Below, in pieces: positions 38,051 to 45,664 of a stretch of DNA of 64,000 bases. This DNA is from Arthrobacter sp. StoSoilA2 (GTDB lineage: Bacteria > Actinomycetota > Actinomycetes > Actinomycetales > Micrococcaceae). The position numbers and the translations under genes were made by a program. The notes under the pieces were generated by a model. The model saw only the letters and a program-made list of their open reading frames with translations. It had not been told where the DNA came from and searched no databases. The stretch spans positions 62,001 to 126,000 of the forward strand of contig NZ_AP024643.1 of assembly GCF_019977195.1 (NCBI RefSeq), read 5' to 3'. The first letter of the stretch is position 1, and every line of letters starts with the position of its first letter.

Positions 38051-39179
38051 GGTCATGCACGTCCTGAACAACGTCGGCCACGGCGATACCCCTGATCAGG
38101 GTGTCGTCGTGGCCGCAGTGCTGTGCAGACCAGCCCACCTGGGTCACATCGGCCCCACACACCGGGCACTCGGTCACCCACGACATGTGGACGCGGTGCA
38201 GGCTCCGGCCCCGGGGCCCTGCGTTGAAGACGTTGCCCACCCAGAAGATCCCCACGGTTGGTGTTCCAAGGGCTTGCGCTAAATGCCGTGGACCGCTGTC
38301 GCTGGCAAGCATTACGGTGGCCGCATCCAGGAGCGCGGCGAGTTCGCCGATCTCCAGTTCGCCGGCAACTGAGCGCACGGCATCTTTGTGCTGGACTGTC
38401 AGTTGCCTTGCCGCGAGTTCTGCCACTTCCTGGGCCAGCGCCTTTTCGGAGCGGTCACCCACCACCAACACCTGCGCGCCTTCCTGCGCGATGATCGCCG
38501 CAGCTTCAGCAAAGTACGACGCCGGCCATCGCCGCCGCGGATCGGTGGCACCCGGGTGGAGCACCAGGAGGGGACGCCGTTGGTTGAGCAGGCTTTCGAC
38601 GCTTTGTTGGTGTTCGGGCAGGGGCCGCAAGGGTGGAGAAATGATGGTTGGCACTCCCGCCAAGCCCGCTACCTCAAGCCATCGATCAGGCTCGTTTTGG
38701 TAGTAGATGTAATCGAGATTCCGTTCCAGGGGCTCGGCGTCCTTTGTTCGGGTGCCCACCGTGTGCCGCGCCCCCAGACGGAGCAGGAAAGGGTTGGAGT
38801 ACCGGCCACCGCCATGCATTTGCAGCGCCAGGTCGAACTTGCGGGCGCGCATGGCTGAGCAGAATTCTTCCTGGGCAAGTCTGTCGTCGGTGTCGTCGTT
38901 TTGATCGCCGTCTTTGTGGTGGCGGTCGCGGACGCCTTTGGCGAACGGGAGAATTTCCACCTCGTCAATGGGCCCATCCGTCCCGGCCGCCAAAGCCGCA
39001 TGGATCGGCGTGCCCAAGAGCGTGATCGCGGCTTCAGGATAGGCCGCTTTCAGGGCATAGAGCGCCGGGTATGCGTAAATCACATCGCCCAGGCCGCCAC
39101 CCCTCAAGACCGCAATCCTTTCCACATCAGGGAACTTTTCCAGCACCGGGCCAACGCCCAAATTCGGTTGAACGGCCAT
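38016..39179 (-). CDS. Family 9 glycosyltransferase (heptosyltransferase-like), third copy
   Basis: A 387-residue GT9 enzyme. IAVLRGGGLGDVIYAYPALYAL near 22-43 is the family motif in its most classical form (RxxxLGDxxxxxPAL). Donor half: LLVLHPGATDPRRRWPASYFAE near 200-221 and VMLASDSGPRHLAQALGTPTVGIFW near 285-309. It has an internal acidic/basic stretch (RDRHHKDGDQNDDTDDR) near 83-99. ATG 39179 has GAAGGGAAG upstream. It is oriented against the rest of the locus and its stop lies inside the SDR gene. Confidence 0.89.
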   Translation of the reverse strand: MAVQPNLGVGPVLEKFPDVERIAVLRGGGLGDVIYAYPALYALKAAYPEAAITLLGTPIHAALAAGTDGPIDEVEILPFAKGVRDRHHKDGDQNDDTDDRLAQEEFCSAMRARKFDLALQMHGGGRYSNPFLLRLGARHTVGTRTKDAEPLERNLDYIYYQNEPDRWLEVAGLAGVPTIISPPLRPLPEHQQSVESLLNQRRPLLVLHPGATDPRRRWPASYFAEAAAIIAQEGAQVLVVGDRSEKALAQEVAELAARQLTVQHKDAVRSVAGELEIGELAALLDAATVMLASDSGPRHLAQALGTPTVGIFWVGNVFNAGPRGRSLHRVHMSWVTECPVCGADVTQVGWSAQHCGHDDTLIRGIAVADVVQDVHDLMATSLLLRGK

Positions 39180-39293
39180 CTGGACTTCCCTTCGTCAAAG
39201 GTGCTGGAAAACTACCGGACCCGGCGTGTGAACCGCGGGCTGCGGGGTACCTGAGGGGAGCAGGAACATGCCGCCTCTACCGGAAGGTACCCA

Positions 39294-40871
39294 ATGGCAC
39301 GCCTATCCAATCAAGAAGGTTTGGCCGAATGGCTGCCGCGCCGCCTGGCCGAAGAACGGCCCGTTGTGACAGTTGTCGGCGACGCAATCCTGGACGGTTG
39401 GTGGGATGGGCTGATTGAACGCTTTTGCCGCGAAGCTCCCGCCCCAGTGGTCCAGGTCAAGCGCCGCGACTTCGCCCCCGGAGGAGCGGCCAATACTGCC
39501 ATGAACCTGGCGGCCCTTGGTGCGGACGTCAGGTTTGTCTCGTTGATCGGCCAGGATGCTGCGGGTCAGGAACTCCTTGGGAGACTCGCTGCTGCCGGCA
39601 TCGACATATCCGGCGTGGTGCAGCAGCCCGGCATGGTCACCACCACCAAGTTCCGGATAAGCAGTGCCGGCCAAGTGATGCTTCGCCTGGACGACGCAGC
39701 CACCGACGTTCCCCCGGAGGGCCTCCAGGAGTTGGCGGCCGCCATCCCGGGAGCGCTCGCTGGTTCCAACGCCGTAGTGCTGTGCGATTACGAGGCCGGC
39801 GCTTTGGAGGGGCCGGTCCGCGACGCTCTGATGGATGCCCTTGGACCCACCCCTAGTCCTCAGACTGGTTCCCACCCTGACTTCAGCCACAGGCAAGGCC
39901 CCCTGCTGGTGGTCGATGCCCATCATCCTGCCCGGTGGGCCGAACTCAAGCCAGACCTTGCCACCCCGAACGCCCAGGAAGCTGCCGGGCTGCTCGGAAC
40001 AGAGTTCCCCGGTGGCGCTGCACGTTGCCCCTTCGTGGAGGCCCACGCAGACCAGCTCCTTCGCGCCTCAGGCGCGGGCGCCGTCGTCGTGACTTTGGAC
40101 CGTGATGGGACGCTGACGCTACGTTCCAGCGATCCGGAAGCAAGCGGAGACGATATGAACGGATCCCGCGCCACCCACCGAACCTGGGCCAGGCCCGAAG
40201 CCGAGAAGCAGGCCTCAGGTGCGGGCGACACGTTCGTTGCCGCGCTGACCTTGGCCCGGGCGGCCGGGCTGCCCCTGACTACCAGCGTTGACCTTGCCCA
40301 GGCCGCGGCTGACGTGGTGGTCCACCGGCCGGGCACCTCCGTCTGCACCACCGAGGAACTTGCCCGCCACCTGGGCGGGTTCGCCGATACTGCGTTGACT
40401 GCCGATGAATTGGCCAGGCAGGTGGAAGCGCACCGCAGGGAGGGCCGGAGGATCGTTCTGACCAATGGGTGCTTCGATGTCCTGCATCGCGGCCACACCC
40501 GCTATCTGAACCAAGCCAAGCAGCTGGGCGATGTCCTGGTGGTGGCCCTCAACAGCGATTCCTCGGTGCGGCAGCTGAAGGGACAGGACCGGCCCGTGAA
40601 TCCGGAGGCGGACCGTGCCGCCGTGATCGCCGCGCTTAGCTGCGTGGATCACGTCACTGTTTTCGACACCCCGACTCCCATCCCGCTCATCGAGATGCTG
40701 CAGCCCGATGTGTACGCCAAAGGCGGTGACTACACGCCGGAAATGCTGGCCGAGACCGCGGCCGTGGAACGCTATGGCGGCACGGTGACGATTTTGGATT
40801 ACGTTCCCGAACACTCTACGACGGCGGTGCTGGAGCGTATCCGGTCCACGGGGGAGAATCCCCATGCATGA
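39294..40871 (+). CDS. hldE: HldE-like bifunctional heptose kinase/nucleotidyltransferase, copy 2
   Basis: A 525-residue protein with the same two-domain plan as copy 1. The kinase has VVGDAILDGWWDGLIERF, EAPAPVV, APGGAANTAMNLAALGADVRF near 60-80 and QASGAGDTFVAA near 303-314, very close to the E. coli type. The nucleotidyltransferase starts near 380 with IVLTNGCFDVLHRGHTRYL and has ALNSDSSVRQLKGQDRPVNPE and AKGGDYTPEMLAETA. Both sites look intact. An insertion near 180-200 (TPSPQTGSHPDFSHR) is not in the family core. ATG 39294 follows GGAAGGT. It is divergent from the third GT9 and precedes an epimerase. Confidence 0.92.
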   Translation: MARLSNQEGLAEWLPRRLAEERPVVTVVGDAILDGWWDGLIERFCREAPAPVVQVKRRDFAPGGAANTAMNLAALGADVRFVSLIGQDAAGQELLGRLAAAGIDISGVVQQPGMVTTTKFRISSAGQVMLRLDDAATDVPPEGLQELAAAIPGALAGSNAVVLCDYEAGALEGPVRDALMDALGPTPSPQTGSHPDFSHRQGPLLVVDAHHPARWAELKPDLATPNAQEAAGLLGTEFPGGAARCPFVEAHADQLLRASGAGAVVVTLDRDGTLTLRSSDPEASGDDMNGSRATHRTWARPEAEKQASGAGDTFVAALTLARAAGLPLTTSVDLAQAAADVVVHRPGTSVCTTEELARHLGGFADTALTADELARQVEAHRREGRRIVLTNGCFDVLHRGHTRYLNQAKQLGDVLVVALNSDSSVRQLKGQDRPVNPEADRAAVIAALSCVDHVTVFDTPTPIPLIEMLQPDVYAKGGDYTPEMLAETAAVERYGGTVTILDYVPEHSTTAVLERIRSTGENPHA

Positions 40872-40904
40872 CGGGGAATTGCAGGAGGGGGAAGGGAGAG
40901 TCTC

Positions 40905-41939
40905 ATGCGCATAGTCATCACGGGAGCCACGGGCAACGCAGGTACGGCATTGCTGAAGCGGTTGCAGGCTGCGCGTTCGGAAGAGGGCGCGGATCTTGAC
41001 CTCGTCGGGATAGCGCGACGCGAACCTGACAAGAATGCGGCCCCTTACAACGCAATGGAGTGGCACACGCTTGACGTCGGCGACTATAAGGACCGGGAAG
41101 CACTGGAGAACGCGTTCACAGGTGCCGACGCCGTGGTCCATTTGGCCTGGCAGATCCAGCCAAACCACAATCGCGAACTTCTGCGCCGGACCAACGTGGC
41201 GGGAACGGCGCACGTACTTGGCGCCGCCCGCCAGGCCGCCGTGAAGCACGTCGTCTGTGCCTCGTCCGTTGGTGCCTATTCACCAGCCCCCAAGGATCAA
41301 CGGACCAAGGAAAACTGGCCGGCAGGCGGTATCAGGCGATCCCATTACAGCGTGGACAAGGCAGCGCAAGAGCGGCTTCTGGATGGCTTTGCCAAGGAAA
41401 ATCCGGACATCGTAGTGGCTCGGCTCCGCCCGGCACTGATCTTCAGCGCTGAGGCGGGCAGTGAAGTGGGCCGCTACTTCCTGGGGAGCGTTCTCCCACG
41501 GCTCATTCCCCGCAAGCCATGGTTGCCCATTCTCCCCATTCCCAATGAGCTGATATTTCAGGCCGTTCACGCCGACGATGTCGCCGATGCCTACTGGCGT
41601 GTGCTGGAACGTCAGGCAGAAGGCGCATTCAACATCGCCGCGGAGCCCGTGCTGGATCCCAACGCCCTCGCCTGGATCCTCAACGCCCGACGGCAGTTGC
41701 CCCTACCGCTCCCGGTGCTGCGCGCCGTCGTCGAGGTCAGTTGGCGATTGCGCTTGCAGGTAACCGACGGCGGCTGGGTGGACATGGCGGCGGGCGCACC
41801 CATCATGGACACAAGCCGTGCGCATAGTCTGCTTGGGTGGATGCCGCACCGCTCATCATTGGAGGCGCTGACGGAAGTGCTGGAGGGTCTCGGTGCCGGC
41901 AAGGGGCGGAAGGCCTCGCCACCGTTGACGCCACGCTGA
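40905..41939 (+). CDS. NAD-dependent epimerase/dehydratase (extended SDR)
   Basis: A 344-residue extended SDR. Cofactor motif ITGATGNAGTALLKRL at 5-20; VVHLAWQIQPNHNRELL near 76-92; the catalytic Tyr and Lys are in SHYSVDKAAQERLL near 146-160. It does not look like typical HldD, yet it is the only extended SDR in the locus and follows hldE copy 2 by 33 bases, so it is a candidate for modifying NDP-heptose. It equally resembles generic NAD(P)-binding epimerases of unknown substrate. ATG 40905 is preceded by GGGGGAAGGGAGAG. Confidence 0.8.
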   Translation: MRIVITGATGNAGTALLKRLQAARSEEGADLDLVGIARREPDKNAAPYNAMEWHTLDVGDYKDREALENAFTGADAVVHLAWQIQPNHNRELLRRTNVAGTAHVLGAARQAAVKHVVCASSVGAYSPAPKDQRTKENWPAGGIRRSHYSVDKAAQERLLDGFAKENPDIVVARLRPALIFSAEAGSEVGRYFLGSVLPRLIPRKPWLPILPIPNELIFQAVHADDVADAYWRVLERQAEGAFNIAAEPVLDPNALAWILNARRQLPLPLPVLRAVVEVSWRLRLQVTDGGWVDMAAGAPIMDTSRAHSLLGWMPHRSSLEALTEVLEGLGAGKGRKASPPLTPR

Positions 41940-41957
41940 TTCCTGACGTTTGTGGTA

Positions 41958-43040
41958 CTAGTCGGCAGGCGATACCACCGTGATGATCCTGCGCAAACTC
42001 ATGGCCACTGACGCCGCCGCGTTCACCGAAGCCTGGCCAGCTGCAGCTTCCGTGACTGCATCCCCGAGCGCGGATACGCTCTCCTTCGCCTTTGCCAGGT
42101 GGCTCTTCAATTCCCCGGCATCCCCGCCCCGCCACTGATCAATCACGCGGGATACGGCCTCCAGCGCCTCGGACAGGTTGGTCAGGACGCTGTCCGGGAT
42201 GACGGTTCCCGCGTCCTCCTCCCAGATCACGCTGGCCAGGACGTCGGTGATGTCCTGGACATGGAAGGTCAGCCGTTCCACTATCCGCAAACCAGCCAAA
42301 TCACTTGGTAGCCGGCCAGCACGACGCCGGGACCTGGGGTTCGCTTTTGCGCTCAGTTCCGCTTCATGAACGGCAGTACGCACGGCTGCGGCCGTTGCTG
42401 AGAGTTCGCCGCTGCGGCTCGCCCAGGCTTCGTGGTTGGGCGGCCAGGATTCCTCCATCGCGCGCGCCATGTCCTTCAACTGTTGGGACAAAGCCCGTTG
42501 ATGTCCGGCCAGGGCGGGATCGATTCCCTCAAGATGCAGCGGCGGAAACACCAGCCAGTTCACGGCGAAGCCAACGGCAACGCCCATGGCCATCTGCAGG
42601 ACGTAGGCAAAGGAGAAGCCCTCCGCATTGGAATCCCCGAGGACGAGTACGAATAAAGCAGCCATGGGAACCCATTCGGAGGCGGTGCCCAGCCGGGGGA
42701 GGCCGCCGATGATCACGCCCAGTCCCACCACCACGGCAACGGCCAACGCAGTGGGCGCTGCCACCGTGGTCACCGCAAAAGCCATGCCTATACCCAAGGC
42801 CAAGCCCATGAGGCTCTGCAGGCCATGCCTGGCGGAGTCTGCCACCGTGGGATGCATGCTCACGAGGGCGCCGAGCGGTGCGTAGTAGGGGTAGGAGGCA
42901 GCAGGACCCGGCATGAAGGGTGCGAGATACCAAGCGACGCCTGCCGCCGCAGCAGTTTTGGCCGCAAACAGGAGTCGGTGACGGGTCACAGTTTTTCGGA
43001 GCGCGGGAATCAGCCGCCGCCTGGTGGGCTTGTGGCTCAT
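41958..43040 (-). CDS. FUSC/aromatic acid exporter-like membrane protein
   Basis: A 360-residue protein. Residues 20-180 contain six hydrophobic segments of the FUSC/ArAE type, including YYAPLGALVSMHPTVADSARHGLQ near 52-75 and WVPMAALFVLVLGDSNAE near 122-139. Residues 185-345 are a soluble helical domain with ESWPPNHEAWASRSGEL and VIDQWRGGDAGELKSHLAKAKE. Family members export aromatic acids or other small molecules, but several FUSC proteins have no known cargo. No membrane-fusion partner is adjacent. The ribosome site before ATG 43040 is weak. Confidence 0.82.
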   Translation of the reverse strand: MSHKPTRRRLIPALRKTVTRHRLLFAAKTAAAAGVAWYLAPFMPGPAASYPYYAPLGALVSMHPTVADSARHGLQSLMGLALGIGMAFAVTTVAAPTALAVAVVVGLGVIIGGLPRLGTASEWVPMAALFVLVLGDSNAEGFSFAYVLQMAMGVAVGFAVNWLVFPPLHLEGIDPALAGHQRALSQQLKDMARAMEESWPPNHEAWASRSGELSATAAAVRTAVHEAELSAKANPRSRRRAGRLPSDLAGLRIVERLTFHVQDITDVLASVIWEEDAGTVIPDSVLTNLSEALEAVSRVIDQWRGGDAGELKSHLAKAKESVSALGDAVTEAAAGQASVNAAASVAMSLRRIITVVSPAD

Positions 43041-43135
43041 TGATCCAAGGTAGGCGGGTCATACGCTGCGTGTCGAGCTGGGATTTCGATCAGTATGTGG
43101 CGATTGAACCACCGGCAAGCGGGTACACACCCATT

Positions 43136-43157
43136 GATAGTAACGATACTTACTATC
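43136..43157. promoter_or_regulatory. Perfect operator-like inverted repeat upstream of the envelope-stress operon
   Basis: GATAGTAA (43136-43143) and TTACTATC (43150-43157) are perfect complements separated by six bases. The element lies 45 bases before ATG 43202 in the divergent gap shared with the FUSC gene, in an AT-rich patch that could also hold the promoter (GATACTTACTAT). Dimeric repressor binding is likely; the regulator is not identified in the window. Confidence 0.55.
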
Positions 43158-43201
43158 CCGGCTGCTGTCCGCAGCCTGCCAACTGTGGAAAGAGAGCGAC
43201 A

Positions 43202-44233
43202 ATGACTGAGAGCCAATCGCCGCAGGACGGAAGCTTCGCGGCGCCACGGACTGGGGTCCCCGCCGGGACCGAGCCTTACACGGGAAGTTACCTGGACTCA
43301 CCGGTCGAAACCGACACCACCGGCATGGAAACAGATGCCGGCGCCGGAACTACCGGTTACGGGAGCACTACCACGGGATCCGGAACGACGTCCGGCACGG
43401 GAAGCGTCGAATCGGCCAAGCACGAAGCCGCCGAAGTGGCCGGCACAGCCCGCGATGCTGCTGGCGGTGTGGTTGAAACAGCCAAGGCCGAAGCCGGAAA
43501 CGTGGCGCAAGAGGTCAAAATGAACGCCCGGCAATTGCTGACGCAAACCAAGGGCGAGTTGACCGATCAGGCCGCTACCCAGCAACAGAGGGTCGCGGAG
43601 GGTTTGCGGTCCATCTCCGACGAGCTATCCACCATGGCCAATGCCAGCCAGGACGGCGGAGTCGCCACGGACCTGGTCCAGCAAGCGGCCCAGCGCTCCT
43701 CCTCGATTGCCCACTGGTTGGAAAACCGGGATCCGGGTTCACTCCTGGATGAGGTAAAGAGCTTTGCCCGGCGTAAGCCCGGCACCTTCTTGCTGCTGGC
43801 TGCCGGTGCCGGCGTCCTCGCCGGACGTTTGGGCCGGGGAATGGCGGACAACTCGCCCATGACGGGAACGGGCACCTCGGATACCACCACCCGGACCCCG
43901 CGCGCCCAGTACTACCCAACCCAGGGTGGCGCTGTGTCACCTCCGGCAGTTGATCTGCCAGGGCCCCAGACGACAACCGCTGGATACGGAACGACCGCTG
44001 CCGGGTATGGAACGACCGCTGCTGGAACGGGAGCTGGATACGGAACGACAGCTGCTGGAACGGGAGCTGGAACCGACACGGGATACGGCGCGGGCACCAC
44101 GGGTGGCCTTGAAGGATCAACCATGCCCTACCCGGAAACCGATGCCGGTGGCGTGAAGGCCCAAGGAGATCCGCTCGCACGTCCCGATGATCCCAGCGAT
44201 CCCGATGATCCCGTCTATGGAGGTCCCCGATGA
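43202..44233 (+). CDS. Ala/Gly/Thr-rich membrane-associated protein (phage-shock/LEA-like)
   Basis: A 343-residue low-complexity protein. ATG 43202 follows GGAAAGAGAG. Residues 1-75 are rich in Gly, Thr and Ser. Residues 75-180 are helical with repeated Ala/Glu/Lys (AKHEAAEVAGTARDAAGG, AKAEAGNVAQEV), like late-embryogenesis or apolipoprotein-type helices. Residues 190-225 include one hydrophobic segment (RRKPGTFLLLAAGAGVLAGRLG). Residues 255-310 hold a tandem repeat of AGYGTTA units. It is coupled by ATGA to a holin-like DUF1469 gene and DUF3618, a trio seen in actinobacteria. Function unknown; envelope stress is inferred. Confidence 0.78.
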   Translation: MTESQSPQDGSFAAPRTGVPAGTEPYTGSYLDSPVETDTTGMETDAGAGTTGYGSTTTGSGTTSGTGSVESAKHEAAEVAGTARDAAGGVVETAKAEAGNVAQEVKMNARQLLTQTKGELTDQAATQQQRVAEGLRSISDELSTMANASQDGGVATDLVQQAAQRSSSIAHWLENRDPGSLLDEVKSFARRKPGTFLLLAAGAGVLAGRLGRGMADNSPMTGTGTSDTTTRTPRAQYYPTQGGAVSPPAVDLPGPQTTTAGYGTTAAGYGTTAAGTGAGYGTTAAGTGAGTDTGYGAGTTGGLEGSTMPYPETDAGGVKAQGDPLARPDDPSDPDDPVYGGPR

Positions 44234-44661
44234 GTAGTCCTGCCGACCTTCCTCCCACCGAAGCCCATCTCAAAGCCGAATCCGTACCCCTCGGCGAGTT
44301 GCTGAGCGACCTGACACGCGACGTCTCCACGTTGATGCGGCAGGAAGTTGAGCTGGCCAAGGTAGAGCTCAAGGAATCGGCCACCAAGGCCGGAAAGGGC
44401 GCAGGGATGATGGCCGGAGCCGCTTGGGCCGGGCATCTGACCGTGCTGTTCCTTTCCCTGGCTCTTTGGTGGGCCTTGGGTCAGCTCATAGGCCTGGGAT
44501 GGTCCGCCGTTGTTGTGGCGGTCATCTGGGGCATAGTCGCAGCGGTGCTGGCCTCGATGGGGCGAAAGGAATTGAACGCCATCAAGGGCATGCCGCGCAC
44601 CACCGAGACAGTCAAGGAAATACCTCCAACCTTCAAACCGAATACTGAGGAGACACGATGA
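44230..44661 (+). CDS. Phage holin-3_6/DUF1469-type membrane protein
   Basis: A 143-residue protein of the Actinobacterial Holin-X (PF07332, DUF1469) family. An N-terminal helix with LGELLSDLTRDVSTLMRQEVELAKVELKESA near 16-46 is diagnostic. Two adjacent membrane helices follow (AGHLTVLFLSLALWWALGQ and GWSAVVVAVIWGIVAAVLAS). The C-terminus ends with a KEIPPTFKPNTEE tail. Despite the name it is not a phage gene; it is flanked by DUF3618. ATGA overlaps tie all three genes together. Confidence 0.88.
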   Translation: MSSPADLPPTEAHLKAESVPLGELLSDLTRDVSTLMRQEVELAKVELKESATKAGKGAGMMAGAAWAGHLTVLFLSLALWWALGQLIGLGWSAVVVAVIWGIVAAVLASMGRKELNAIKGMPRTTETVKEIPPTFKPNTEETR

Positions 44662-45233
44662 CGCAGAATCCCGACGCCCTGCGCGCCGACATCGAACAAA
44701 CTCGCAGGCGGCTCAGTACCAACGTTGACGCCGTAGCTGACAAGGTCACGCCCTCGCACATCGTCAACCGGAGAGTAGACAGGATCAAGACGGCCGTGTT
44801 TGGCGCCCGCGACGATGTTCAGGACAGGGCGGGCCATGTTGCCCATCAGGCCCAGGACGCTGTTTCCGGTGTGGTCTCGGACATTGGCGACGCACCGCAG
44901 GTGATCACACGAAAAGCCCAAGGCAACCCCATTGCTGCCGGCTTGATCGCCTTCGGCGCAGGCCTGCTGGTTTCGGCCCTCATCCCACCGTCGGACAAGG
45001 AACGCGAGGCTGCGCAGGCAGTCAAGGAAGCAGCCCAGCCACTGACCGAGGAACTGGGCCACGCCGCCCAGGAGATGGCCGAACACCTCAAGGAGCCGGC
45101 GCAGGACGCGGTCCAGAACGTCAAAGACAGCGCCACGGAAGCTGCTGCCAACGTCAAGGACGAGGGCCAGGCGGCTGCTGCAGATGTGCAGGACCGCGCC
45201 GCGATGGCCAAGGACAACCTCGGCAACCAGTAA
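44658..45233 (+). CDS. DUF3618 family protein
   Basis: A 191-residue protein. PDALRADIEQTRRRLSTNVDAVADKVTPS near 5-33 is the DUF3618 signature. One membrane helix lies near 92-110 (GNPIAAGLIAFGAGLLVSAL). The remaining residues form long Ala/Glu/Lys helices with repeated AQEMAEHLKEPAQDAVQNVKD and EAAANVKDEGQAAAADVQD blocks. Function unknown. Last gene of the operon; a long palindrome follows 12 bases after its stop. Confidence 0.87.
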   Translation: MTQNPDALRADIEQTRRRLSTNVDAVADKVTPSHIVNRRVDRIKTAVFGARDDVQDRAGHVAHQAQDAVSGVVSDIGDAPQVITRKAQGNPIAAGLIAFGAGLLVSALIPPSDKEREAAQAVKEAAQPLTEELGHAAQEMAEHLKEPAQDAVQNVKDSATEAAANVKDEGQAAAADVQDRAAMAKDNLGNQ

Positions 45234-45244
45234 TCGCGTTACCC

Positions 45245-45312
45245 ACCCAACTGAGTCGCAGCAGATGCCGTTTTGAGGGCCCAAAAGGGCATTAACTGCG
45301 ACTCAGTTGGGT
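45245..45312. repeat. Long intergenic palindromic element A
   Basis: ACCCAACTGAGTCGCAG (45245-45261) is perfectly complemented at 45296-45312. The 34-base centre carries a second, nested dyad (ATGCC...GGGCCC...GGGCAT). It lies just after DUF3618 and may also stop transcription. Architecture matches element B at 49959-50027: 16-17-bp perfect outer arms, GC-rich inner dyad with GGGCCCA, and about 68-69 bp overall. Confidence 0.8.
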
Positions 45313-45578
45313 TCGCGTTGCTGGCGCGCCGTGGGACCGCGAAAGTATGCGGGGTTGGCTCGCCAGGGCTCTGGCCTTCCGGGTAGATCATTGGACTGTC
45401 CGTCTCGGTGAACGCCGACCCAACTATGAGCAACCCTCTTAGGCCACGCTCCACCCTAGAGAAGCGATAGCCTCCAGCCAGACACCTCGTCCTGGGGTAA
45501 CCAGTCCGCGCATATTAGTCTGACAACGGCGTCGTCAACGACACGCCGCCCCTCCCGAGGCCGAGACCCGGACCAAAA
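45313..45578. other. Unassigned 266-bp stretch, possibly a decayed gene
   Basis: No convincing gene was found between element A and the hairpin at 45579. On the minus strand the frame through 45540-45455 reads VVRLICADWLPQDEV and looks protein-like, but it stops soon and has no start or ribosome site. Base composition is a little lower in GC than the neighbours. This may be remnant sequence. Confidence 0.35.
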
Positions 45579-45614
45579 GGAAGCGACCCCGGAAACCAAA
45601 CCGGGATCGCTTCC
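45579..45614. terminator. Hairpin terminator near the interrupted secreted-protein gene
   Basis: GGAAGCGACCCCGG (45579-45592) pairs with CCGGGATCGCTTCC (45601-45614) with one mismatch around an eight-base loop. On the minus strand it lies 51 bases beyond the true end of the interrupted gene (45665), in the right position to terminate it; AAAAGG before the arm gives CCTTTT on that strand. Confidence 0.65.
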
Positions 45615-45664
45615 CCACGCCCGTTGACAAAACGAGCTACATATTAGTTGGGTTAGTGTGTGCG

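Noticed and set aside
44230..44661. Holin annotation as a sign of prophage
   Set aside because: DUF1469/Holin-X proteins are chromosomal in actinobacteria and no phage structural, lysin or integrase gene is nearby.
45239..45454. 71-codon minus-strand frame over palindrome A
   Set aside because: It runs through the palindromic element and has no ribosome site; composition is not convincing.
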